A DNA stretch of 5,359 nt from Paludibacteraceae bacterium (GTDB lineage Bacteria; Bacteroidota; Bacteroidia; Bacteroidales; Paludibacteraceae): contig JAGPGR010000147.1 in assembly GCA_018055865.1 (NCBI GenBank), positions 1-5,359 of the forward strand, given 5' to 3'. This document shows positions 1 through 5,359 of this stretch, piece by piece. The stretch's first letter is position 1, and the number at the start of each line of letters is the position of its first letter. The notes beneath the pieces were generated by a model. It worked only from the letters and a program-made list of their open reading frames with translations, searched no databases and had not been told where the DNA came from. The translations under genes were made by a program, and so were the position numbers.

Positions 1-938
1 GGCGTATTTACGGATTTTTCTTTTCGTTCCTCAACGTGACTTTTCGTGCTTTTTTTGTTGGCATTACGCGCACAAAAGTGCTGACTGTATCGGCTGTGAT
101 TACTGCCCTTACCAATATTATTCTCGATTATCTGCTTATATTCGGCAAATTCGGCTTTCCGGAATGGGGCATTGAAGGAGCCGCCATAGCATCTACTGCA
201 GCCGAAGCAACTACGTTGATTTATTTTATTATCGTCACCTTGAAGCAGGACGATAAACACATTTTCAATTTATTCAAGTTCAACAATATTGATTTTCATA
301 CGATTGGAAAAATACTAAGTTTGTCGGTTTTTATCATGTTTCAGTATTTTATTTCCATTTCCACCTGGTTTATGTTTTTTATTTTTATCGAGCGGCTTGG
401 CGAGCGACCTCTGGCAGTCACCAATATCGGACGCAGTTTGTATATACTCCTGATGATACCCGGCTCGGCGCTTTCCACTACAGTCAATACCCTGGTAAGC
501 AATATGATAGGAGAAGGTCACAAAGAGCAGGTTATTCCTTTCATGATGAAAATACTGAAGATTGTTCTTGTGATTTTGCTTCCGCTGATGGTTTTCACAT
601 TCGCTTTTCCGGAACTTTTTGCACGTATTTATACCAATAATCCGGAACTTGTAACCGCCACTATTCCCACTATGCGGGTAGTTTCTGTGGCAATGGTTTT
701 TTGCGGTGTCGGCAGTATTCTGTTCAGCGTTATCTCAGGCACTGGCAATACTAAATCCGCATTTATTATTGAATTTATCACCCTGTTTTTTTACATTGTA
801 TATGTTTATTATACAGCCGTAGTTCTTCAAACTTCGGTTGAAATTGTCTGGATGTCGGAATTTGTGTACTGGACTGTAATCGGGCTGATGGCATATTGGT
901 ATCTGATGAAAGGTAACTGGCGAAAGAAAGAAATTTGA
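1..938 (+). CDS. MATE family efflux transporter (5' end outside window)
   Basis: This is an inner-membrane antiporter of the MATE family (NorM/DinF-like), which exports cationic drugs or metabolites in exchange for Na+ or H+. The reading frame (first full codon at base 3) is open to the left edge, so a GTG or ATG near the edge need not be the start. About 311 residues are visible, against roughly 450 for the family, so about the first third is missing. The sequence is strongly hydrophobic, with about eight membrane segments. Recognisable MatE stretches are NIILDYLLIFGKFGFP followed by GIEGAAIAS (end of the first MatE half) and NIGRSLYILLMIPGSALSTT followed by NTLVSNMIGEG (second half). It ends with a basic tail, NWRKKEI. 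The transported substrate cannot be read from the sequence. A candidate promoter directly after the stop suggests it is not co-transcribed with the next gene. The family call is secure; a specific gene name is not justified. Confidence 0.94.
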   Translation, partial: RIYGFFFSFLNVTFRAFFVGITRTKVLTVSAVITALTNIILDYLLIFGKFGFPEWGIEGAAIASTAAEATTLIYFIIVTLKQDDKHIFNLFKFNNIDFHTIGKILSLSVFIMFQYFISISTWFMFFIFIERLGERPLAVTNIGRSLYILLMIPGSALSTTVNTLVSNMIGEGHKEQVIPFMMKILKIVLVILLPLMVFTFAFPELFARIYTNNPELVTATIPTMRVVSVAMVFCGVGSILFSVISGTGNTKSAFIIEFITLFFYIVYVYYTAVVLQTSVEIVWMSEFVYWTVIGLMAYWYLMKGNWRKKEI

Positions 939-939
939 T

Positions 940-947
940 TATCTTTG
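940..947 (+). promoter_or_regulatory. Candidate Bacteroidota -7 promoter box for the small membrane protein gene
   Basis: TATCTTTG matches the TAnnTTTG -7 consensus used by the primary sigma factor of Bacteroidota. It starts two bases after the MATE stop codon and lies 29 bases before the ATG at 977, which would give a leader of about 20 bases. I do not see a good TTTG -33 element at the usual spacing, so the call rests on the -7 box and its position. Confidence 0.4.
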
Positions 948-976
948 TCTGACTTGAAAATTGATAAATTGTTATT

Positions 977-1252
977 ATGAAGAAATCAATCCTGATTTTA
1001 GTGTACATTTTATTGATTGCAGGAATTATTTTAGGTGTCTTAGGAGCTGTAAATAAAATCTCAACCTATTATTATCAGGCAGGAGTTTCCATGTTTTCCA
1101 TAGGTTGGATGATTGTTTTTTTCGATATTATGAAGAATAAAATATATAATAAACAATTCTGGGTTCTTTCTATGTTTTTTGTGATGCCGGTTACGCCAAT
1201 TATTTATCTTATCCGGAGAAAAAAACTAATTTCTAACGAAAAAATAAAATAA
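977..1252 (+). CDS. Small three-segment membrane protein, function unknown
   Basis: This gene encodes a 91-residue protein that I do not recognise as a named family. Three hydrophobic segments are visible: about residues 4-25, 35-51 and 61-79. The chain ends in a basic, polar tail (RRKKLISNEKIK), which by the positive-inside rule would be cytoplasmic. The third segment, FWVLSMFFVMPVTPIIYLIR, loosely resembles the short membrane domain at the N-terminus of phospholipase D-like proteins (a W near the start, then P and a Y before a basic end), but this similarity is weak and does not support a function. The ATG at 977 is the natural start because it leads straight into a Lys-Lys plus hydrophobic stretch. 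The gene lies 38 bases after the MATE gene, with its own candidate promoter and a terminator downstream, so it is probably monocistronic. It is AT-rich, more so than the hut genes. Confidence 0.75.
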   Translation: MKKSILILVYILLIAGIILGVLGAVNKISTYYYQAGVSMFSIGWMIVFFDIMKNKIYNKQFWVLSMFFVMPVTPIIYLIRRKKLISNEKIK

Positions 1253-1292
1253 ACAATTTCCTGATTTTTTTTTTACTTAAAAAACAAACAAT

Positions 1293-1325
1293 AAAAAGAT
1301 GCATCCATTAAATGTGTCTTTTTTT
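1293..1325 (+). terminator. Intrinsic terminator after the small membrane protein gene
   Basis: The left arm AAAAAGATGCAT (1293-1304) and right arm ATGTGTCTTTTT (1312-1323) form a 12-bp RNA stem with two G-U wobble pairs around a 7-base loop. The stem ends in a run of T residues (1319-1325). The lower stem is A-U only, as is common when an upstream A-tract pairs with the U-tract. It lies 40 bases after the stop at 1252 and upstream of the hut promoter box, so it separates the two units. Confidence 0.7.
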
Positions 1326-1358
1326 GTATTTTAAATTTTAAGCCAAAAAGAATTTAAT

Positions 1359-1366
1359 TATATTTG
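1359..1366 (+). promoter_or_regulatory. Candidate -7 promoter box for the hut operon
   Basis: TATATTTG fits TAnnTTTG exactly. It lies after the terminator and 63 bases before the hutH ATG, implying an untranslated leader of about 50-60 bases. No TTTG is seen at the usual -33 distance; the nearest (ending at 1326) is too far upstream. The leader holds short AT palindromes such as GAATATTC (1381-1388) and TTTAATTAAA (1407-1416), but none is convincing as an operator. Confidence 0.45.
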
Positions 1367-1429
1367 CATTTATATTGAATGAATATTCCTATTTGTTAAT
1401 ATGGTATTTAATTAAAAAGCTGATACAGA

Positions 1430-3013
1430 ATGAAAAACAACAATAAGCACAACGGATTTTGCTACGGCGAAGACTTCCTGACCATAGGCACGGCGCTAAA
1501 ACTTGCCCGCAACGAAATAAAAGGAGAACTCACTCCTGAAACCATCTCCCGTGTACGTGCTAACCGCGACGTGGTGCAGAATATTGTGCGCAAACAAAAA
1601 GTGGTGTACGGCATCAATACCGGTTTCGGACCGCTGTGTACTACCCTGATTGGAAAAGAAGATACGCAAAAACTGCAATACAACCTGCTGATGAGCCACA
1701 GCGTGGGCGTAGGCAATCCCATCGACCCGGAAATTGCCAAACTGATGCTGATACTGAAACTTCATGCCCTTTGTAAAGGTTATTCGGGAATTGCCGTAGA
1801 GACTGTTGAGCGGATCATGTGGCATATCGAAAACGATGTAATCCCTCTTGTACCCGAACAGGGCTCTGTGGGCGCATCGGGTGATCTGGCACCACTTTCA
1901 CACCTGTTTCTGCCACTTATTGGCATGGGAAAAGTGTGGTATAAAGATGAGCAGTTTCCGGCCGAAGAGGTTTTGAGAAAACTGAAAATGAAACCGGTTG
2001 AGCTCGGACCGAAGGAAGGGCTGGCGCTGATAAACGGCACGCAGTTTATGGCTGCTCACGCGGTGATTTTGCTCGAAAAATTCCAGAACTGCCTGGATCA
2101 TGCCGACCTTATTGCCGCTATGAACCTCGAAGCCATGATGGGCTCCATCAAACCTTTTGATGAAGAATTACACAGTCTTCGTCCGTATGCAGGCAGCGTG
2201 TACGTGGCTTCGCGTATGCGGAGTCTGCTGGCACATTCGCAAATTGTGAAGTCGCACAAAAAATGCAGCCGCGTTCAGGATCCTTACTCGCTCCGCTGTA
2301 TTCCTCAGGTACACGGTGCTTCGCGCAATGCCTGGCTTCACCTGAAAGAAACAATATTAACCGAAATAAATTCCGTAACGGATAATCCGATTATTTTTTC
2401 GGAAGATAAAACCATCAGTGGAGGACATTTTCACGGCGAACCCATCGCCCTGCCCATCGATTATGCCGGATTGGCAGCTTCCGAACTGGGCAATATTTCC
2501 GACCGGCGTGTGTATCTTTCCATGATGGAGAGCGTTCCGGGTTTGCCCAAATTGTTGATGGAACATACGGGACTGAATTCCGGATTTATGATATTGCAGT
2601 ACAGCACAGCTGCATTGGCAAGCGAAAATAAATCGTTGTGTTTTCCGGCAAGTGCCGACAGCATTCCCACTTCGCTCGGGCAGGAAGATCACGTGAGTAT
2701 GGGTTCCATTGCCGTACGCAAAAGTTTGCGGATAGTGGAAAATCTGGAAAAAATTCTGGGTATCGAAATGATGTGTGCCGCACAGGGATTTGATTTCCGC
2801 AAACCAATGAAATCCAATATCTTGCTGGATGATATGCACGATTTAATCCGTGAACATATCCCTTTTGCCGATACAGACCGGGTTTTCTCCGATGATATTG
2901 AGAAAGTCATCAAACTGCTGCAATCGAAGGAAATTATCAAACGACTTAACGAAACAGCCAGAAAACATCACATTCATCTAAAAAATGAAGATCATGAAAT
3001 ATTTGGAATATAG
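1430..3013 (+). CDS. hutH: Histidine ammonia-lyase
   Basis: HutH removes ammonia from L-histidine to give trans-urocanate, the first step of histidine degradation, in the cytoplasm. The 527-residue product is slightly longer than the usual length of about 510. The active site is intact: the Ala149-Ser150-Gly151 triplet in GSVGASGDLAPLSH cyclises to the MIO electrophile; the catalytic Tyr60 lies in YGINTGFG; Asn203 is in INGTQ; Tyr286 and Arg289 are in QDPYSLRC; and Glu419 is in GQEDHVSM. The Ser89-His90 pair in LLMSHSVGVG is the selectivity position typical of histidine lyases rather than phenylalanine or tyrosine lyases. The segment corresponding to GNFHAEP in proteobacterial HutH reads GHFHGEP here. 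The start at 1430 leaves a short polar N-terminal tail; no strong Shine-Dalgarno sequence is seen. It is first in the hut operon, 145 bases before hutU, and a repeat element begins just after its stop. The last 15 or so residues are His- and charge-rich and look lineage-specific. Confidence 0.97.
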   Translation: MKNNNKHNGFCYGEDFLTIGTALKLARNEIKGELTPETISRVRANRDVVQNIVRKQKVVYGINTGFGPLCTTLIGKEDTQKLQYNLLMSHSVGVGNPIDPEIAKLMLILKLHALCKGYSGIAVETVERIMWHIENDVIPLVPEQGSVGASGDLAPLSHLFLPLIGMGKVWYKDEQFPAEEVLRKLKMKPVELGPKEGLALINGTQFMAAHAVILLEKFQNCLDHADLIAAMNLEAMMGSIKPFDEELHSLRPYAGSVYVASRMRSLLAHSQIVKSHKKCSRVQDPYSLRCIPQVHGASRNAWLHLKETILTEINSVTDNPIIFSEDKTISGGHFHGEPIALPIDYAGLAASELGNISDRRVYLSMMESVPGLPKLLMEHTGLNSGFMILQYSTAALASENKSLCFPASADSIPTSLGQEDHVSMGSIAVRKSLRIVENLEKILGIEMMCAAQGFDFRKPMKSNILLDDMHDLIREHIPFADTDRVFSDDIEKVIKLLQSKEIIKRLNETARKHHIHLKNEDHEIFGI

Positions 3014-3016
3014 TTG

Positions 3017-3040
3017 CTCCCTAACCCCCTAAAGGGGGAA
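3017..3040 (+). repeat. Dispersed palindromic repeat, copy A
   Basis: The layout is CTCCC-TAA-C5-TAAA-G5-AA, beginning 3 bases after the hutH stop codon. The inner C5-TAAA-G5 forms a perfect 5-bp G-C hairpin with a 4-base loop. It differs from copy C by a single base (T at 3018 in place of C). It is the reverse complement of copy B apart from that base, so A and B form an inverted pair around an AT-rich 86-base spacer. There is no T-run after the hairpin, so it is not a classical intrinsic terminator. Confidence 0.9.
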
Positions 3041-3102
3041 TAATCCGAGATATTTTGATTTTTATAGTGAAAATAAAACATCAATATTGTTAAAAATAGA
3101 TT

Positions 3103-3119
3103 TCGCACTCCCTCTGCGA
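3103..3119 (+). other. Small hairpin in the hutH-hutU spacer
   Basis: TCGCA (3103-3107) and TGCGA (3115-3119) form a 5-bp stem with a pyrimidine-rich 7-base loop, in otherwise AT-rich spacer DNA just before repeat copy B. The stem is short and could be chance; no role is assigned. Confidence 0.3.
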
Positions 3120-3126
3120 TATATAA

Positions 3127-3151
3127 TTCCCCCTTTAGGGGGTTAGGGGGC
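3127..3151 (-). repeat. Dispersed palindromic repeat, copy B (inverted)
   Basis: Read on the + strand this copy is TT-C5-TTTA-G5-TTA-G5-C, the reverse complement of copies A and C. It ends 7 bases before the hutU ATG, so the element forms the hutU translation initiation region. It can fold locally (C5-TTTA-G5) or pair over its full length with copy A. Confidence 0.92.
3145..3150 (+). promoter_or_regulatory. Possible repeat-derived ribosome-binding site for hutU
   Basis: The bases AGGGGG at the end of copy B stand 8 bases before the hutU ATG, the right distance for a Shine-Dalgarno-like sequence, and the other genes in the window lack such a G-run. Bacteroidota depend little on Shine-Dalgarno pairing, so a role in initiation is inference. 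Confidence 0.3.
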
Positions 3152-3158
3152 AGATATT

Positions 3159-4820
3159 ATGAACTACACTGAATTTATTGAAACCTTTGCTTCTCATCCG
3201 CATTATCGGGCACCCCGCGGATGTGAACTGCACGCAAAAAGCTGGCAGACGGAAGCACCGCTGCGCATGTTGCTCAACAATCTTGACCGTGAAGTGGCCG
3301 AAGATCCTGCCAATCTGATTGTTTACGGTGGTACGGGACAAGCTGCCCGAAATGTACAGGCTGTGCAAGACATCATCCGTTATTTGCTGGAACTGGATGA
3401 AAATCATTCGTTGCTTGTACAATCCGGAAAACCGATCGGACTTGTACGTACACATCCACAAGCACCCCGAGTGCTGATTGCCAACAGCAACCTGGTTCCG
3501 GCCTGGGCTACCTGGGAGCATTTTGAAGAATTAAAATCGCGCGGACTAATGATGTACGGACAAATGACTGCCGGAAGCTGGATTTACATTGGTTCGCAGG
3601 GCATTTTGCAGGGAACATACGAAACTTTTGCCGAAGCGGGAAGGAAATTCTTCAATGGCGACTTGAAGCACCGCTGGATTTGTTCCGGTGGAATGGGCGG
3701 AATGAGTGGCGCTCAACCTCTGGCTGCAACAATGGCAGGCGCTGCATTTCTTGGAGTGGATATTGACCCCGAACGAATAAAAAAACGACTGGAAACACGT
3801 TACGTCGATAAGATGACTTACAGTTACGACGAAGCAGTTGTGTGGTTGAAAGAGGCTGTTGAAAAAGGGGAAAATACTTCCATTGGGTTGGTAGGCGATA
3901 TTGGCGACACGCTCGAAAAGTTGCTGAAAGACGGTTTAATTCCCGATATATTGACCGATCAGACATCGGCGCACGATCCATTGAACGGTTATGTCCCCAA
4001 CGGACTAACGTTGGAAGTAGCACTGGAATTGAGAAAAACAAATCCTGAAGAATACAAAAACCGTTCGTTGAAAAGTATGGCTCGCCACGTCGGTTTTATG
4101 CTCGAAATGCAAAAACGGGGATCCGTAACATTTGATTATGGAAATAATCTGCGCGAATTTGCCCGCCAGGGCGGCTGCGAAAATGCATTCGGTTTTGAGG
4201 GCTTTGTACCGAAATTTATTCGTCCGCTTTTCTGCGATGGAAAAGGTCCGTTCCGATGGGCAGCACTTTCCGGTGATCCGGAAGATATTTTCACCACCGA
4301 TCGCGCATTGATGGAACTATTCCCGGAAAATGCTCATCTGATAAAGTGGCTCAACGAAGCTCAGCAGAAAGTTGCTTTTCAGGGCTTGCCGAGTCGTATT
4401 TGCTGGCTGGGTATGGGCGAACGTGAAAAAGCGGGACTGCTCTTCAATCAGCTGGTTCGCGATGGAAAGGTGAAAGCACCGATTGTGATTGGTCGGGATC
4501 ATTTGGATTGCGGTTCGGTAGCTTCACCCAACCGGGAAACCGAAGGCATGCTCGATGGATCGGATGCCGTTTCGGACTGGCCATTGCTGAATTTAATGGC
4601 TAACACAGCCGGTGGTGCCACGTGGGTTTCGTTTCATCACGGTGGCGGCGTAGGAATTGGATATTCGCAGCATGCGGGAATGGTGGTTGTAGCCGATGGC
4701 ACCGAACGGGCTGACGAATGTTTGCGCCGCGTGTTGTTCAATGATCCTGCAATGGGAATTTACCGGCATGCAGATGCCGGATATGAAGAAGCGAAAAAAC
4801 ACTGCCCCCTAACCCCCTAA
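3159..4820 (+). CDS. hutU: Urocanate hydratase (urocanase)
   Basis: HutU adds water to urocanate to give 4-imidazolone-5-propanoate, using tightly bound NAD+ as an electrophile; it acts in the cytoplasm as the second step of histidine breakdown. The product has 553 residues, near the usual length of about 555. Motifs include [10 protein letters not shown] (56-65), the glycine-rich NAD-binding stretch [12 protein letters not shown] (176-187), the active-site Cys415 in [10 protein letters not shown], and the family block from GRDHLDCGS (about 445) to [17 protein letters not shown] (491-507). The ATG at 3159 gives a normal N-terminus and is preceded by a G-run from repeat copy B. The C-terminus is odd: after the conserved [13 protein letters not shown], the last five residues (Cys-Pro-Leu-Thr-Pro) and the TAA stop are read from repeat copy C, replacing the more hydrophilic tail of several residues usual in the family. 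The catalytic core is complete, so activity is expected. It lies between hutH and hutI, 65 bases before the likely hutI start. Confidence 0.97.
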   Translation: MNYTEFIETFASHPHYRAPRGCELHAKSWQTEAPLRMLLNNLDREVAEDPANLIVYGGTGQAARNVQAVQDIIRYLLELDENHSLLVQSGKPIGLVRTHPQAPRVLIANSNLVPAWATWEHFEELKSRGLMMYGQMTAGSWIYIGSQGILQGTYETFAEAGRKFFNGDLKHRWICSGGMGGMSGAQPLAATMAGAAFLGVDIDPERIKKRLETRYVDKMTYSYDEAVVWLKEAVEKGENTSIGLVGDIGDTLEKLLKDGLIPDILTDQTSAHDPLNGYVPNGLTLEVALELRKTNPEEYKNRSLKSMARHVGFMLEMQKRGSVTFDYGNNLREFARQGGCENAFGFEGFVPKFIRPLFCDGKGPFRWAALSGDPEDIFTTDRALMELFPENAHLIKWLNEAQQKVAFQGLPSRICWLGMGEREKAGLLFNQLVRDGKVKAPIVIGRDHLDCGSVASPNRETEGMLDGSDAVSDWPLLNLMANTAGGATWVSFHHGGGVGIGYSQHAGMVVVADGTERADECLRRVLFNDPAMGIYRHADAGYEEAKKHCPLTP

Positions 4821-4828
4821 AGGGGGAA
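4804..4828 (+). repeat. Dispersed palindromic repeat, copy C (overlaps hutU 3' end)
   Basis: The layout is G-C5-TAA-C5-TAAA-G5-AA, in the same orientation as copy A. It supplies the end of hutU: codons CCC-CTA-ACC-CCC and then TAA, the stop being the first three bases of the TAAA loop. The hairpin C5-TAAA-G5 (4813-4826) therefore contains the hutU stop codon. Confidence 0.92.
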
Positions 4829-4835
4829 TTTAGGG

Positions 4836-4874
4836 ACACGGATTGCACAGATTTAACAATTTTACACCGATTTT
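4836..4874 (+). repeat. Degenerate ACACGGATT-type tandem motif in the hutU-hutI spacer
   Basis: Three related units follow one another: ACACGGATT (4836-4844), GCACAGATTT (4845-4854) and ACACCGATTTT (4864-4874). They look like a decayed short repeat. I recall similar cACGGATT-rich dispersed sequences in Bacteroidota genomes, but this could not be checked here. The spacer contains no other recognisable signal apart from copies C and D at its sides. Confidence 0.4.
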
Positions 4875-4885
4875 CTTAAATACAG

Positions 4886-5359
4886 ATGACCAAAACAATA
4901 AATCAACCAATACTCAATCCCACCAAAACTCCCCCTTCAGGGGGCTGGGGGGCTACTCTTTCCGGTCCTTTCACTCAACTCCTGACAATGGACAATCTTC
5001 CTTTGCGGGGGAAACTGTCCGATGATCAACTGGAAATAATTTCTGATGCCGGGATTTTGCATAAAGAAGGCAGGATTTTGGCGGTTGGGAATTTTGAACA
5101 GTTGCGCCGGGAAAATCCGGATGCGAATATTGAGTTTTTGGAAGGTGATTTTGTTTGCTTGCCCGGAATGATTGATGTACATACCCATATTTGTTGGGCC
5201 GGTTCGCGTGCCAATGATTATGCCCTGCGGCTTGCCGGGAAAACCTATCTGGAAATAGCAGAAGCAGGAGGCGGCATTTGGAGTACGGTGATGAAAACTC
5301 GTGCTGCAAGTGTGGAAGAACTGGCAAATCTGACTGTTGAACGGGCTGAAAAGCTCTAT
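4886..5359 (+). CDS. hutI: Imidazolonepropionase (3' end outside window)
   Basis: HutI is a metal-dependent cytoplasmic amidohydrolase that opens the ring of 4-imidazolone-5-propanoate to N-formimino-L-glutamate, the third step of histidine degradation. The frame is open to the right edge: 158 codons are visible of about 410-430 expected. Identification rests on FTQLLTMDNLPLRG, the metal-binding His99 and His101 in PGMIDVHTH, and AGSRANDYALRLAGKTYLEIAEAGGGI, where Arg108 and Tyr121 match substrate-binding positions of the family. An in-frame TAA at 4877 makes ATG 4886 the earliest ATG. It yields an unusual N-terminus in which residues about 15-23 (TPPSGGWGA) are encoded by repeat copy D, before the conserved GPFTQLLT strand. 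The alternative ATG at 4988 would discard that strand (residues 27-34), so 4886 is preferred. No Shine-Dalgarno sequence is seen before either. The frame shows no break across the repeat. Confidence 0.93.
   Translation, partial: MTKTINQPILNPTKTPPSGGWGATLSGPFTQLLTMDNLPLRGKLSDDQLEIISDAGILHKEGRILAVGNFEQLRRENPDANIEFLEGDFVCLPGMIDVHTHICWAGSRANDYALRLAGKTYLEIAEAGGGIWSTVMKTRAASVEELANLTVERAEKLY
4930..4953 (-). repeat. Dispersed palindromic repeat, variant copy D inside hutI
   Basis: Read on the + strand this copy is T-C5-TTCA-G5-CT-G6-C. It aligns to copy B over its whole length with three substitutions (TTTA to TTCA, and TTA to CTG between the G-runs). It is inverted relative to copy C, so C and D form a second inverted pair about 100 bases apart. 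It lies in frame in the hutI 5' coding region and reads Pro-Pro-Ser-Gly-Gly-Trp-Gly-Ala. Confidence 0.85.

Noticed and set aside
1367..1429. Riboswitch or operator in the hutH leader
   Set aside because: Only short AT palindromes are present; no conserved aptamer-like structure or clear inverted repeat can be seen.
2357..2839. Long antisense open frame of 160 codons, and other antisense frames across hutH and hutU
   Set aside because: They lie wholly opposite well-conserved enzyme genes, have no recognisable domains and are Cys/His-rich in the manner of reverse-strand shadows.
1430..3013. Phenylalanine or tyrosine ammonia-lyase instead of HutH
   Set aside because: The Ser-His selectivity pair, QDPYSLRC and GQEDHVSM motifs, and adjacency to hutU and hutI fit a histidine lyase.
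3097..3104. Internal promoter box (TAGATTTC) before hutU
   Set aside because: It misses the final G of TAnnTTTG and has no -33 partner; in AT-rich spacer DNA such a match is expected by chance.
3127..3151. G-quadruplex or telomere-like sequence (G5-TTA-G5)
   Set aside because: Each copy carries only two G-runs on a strand, too few for an intramolecular quadruplex; a C5/G5 hairpin explains it better.
3017..3151. MITE with copies A and B as terminal inverted repeats
   Set aside because: The C-D pair has an unrelated interior and no clear target-site duplication is seen, so no defined mobile unit is supported.
3017..4953. CRISPR-like array
   Set aside because: Only four copies, in alternating orientation, with unequal spacing and a whole gene between pairs; no cas genes are present.
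4843..5025. 60-codon + strand open frame over the hutU-hutI junction
   Set aside because: It overlaps hutI in another frame and its product (rich in N, S, T) matches nothing; the hutI frame carries the conserved protein.

Overview
The window reads as a piece of a Bacteroidota chromosome, most plausibly Bacteroidales or a relative. Three things support this: AT-rich intergenic DNA with TAnnTTTG-type -7 promoter boxes, genes without a convincing Shine-Dalgarno sequence, and a short C5/G5-rich dispersed repeat of a kind I recall from Bacteroidota genomes. The species cannot be named from this sequence. All supported genes are on the + strand.

Left part (1-1430). The C-terminal two thirds of a MATE-family multidrug/Na+ antiporter enters from the left edge and stops at 938. 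A 91-codon gene for a small membrane protein of unknown function (977-1252) follows. It has its own candidate promoter box (940-947) and a U-rich intrinsic terminator (1293-1325), so it looks like a separate unit. A second TAnnTTTG box (1359-1366) lies 63 bases upstream of the next gene.

Right part (1430-5359). This is a histidine-utilisation (hut) operon: hutH (histidine ammonia-lyase), hutU (urocanate hydratase) and the first 158 codons of hutI (imidazolonepropionase), which runs off the right edge. In pathway order they convert L-histidine to urocanate, then to imidazolone propionate, then to N-formimino-L-glutamate. The enzyme that removes the formimino group must lie outside the window. 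No hut regulator or histidine transporter is visible.

The most unusual feature is a roughly 24-base element of the form C5-TAA-C5-TAAA-G5-AA. It occurs four times, always at a hut gene boundary, as two inverted pairs bracketing hutU. Copy A starts 3 bases after the hutH stop. Copy B ends 7 bases before the hutU start and may supply its ribosome-binding G-run. Copy C encodes the last residues and the stop codon of hutU. Copy D is a sequence variant lying inside the 5' coding region of hutI, where its base changes remove an in-frame stop. The paired copies could form long RNA hairpins around the hutU and hutI start sites. No complete new system is evident; the finding is a dispersed palindromic repeat that appears to have been taken into coding sequence and translation signals of a core catabolic operon.
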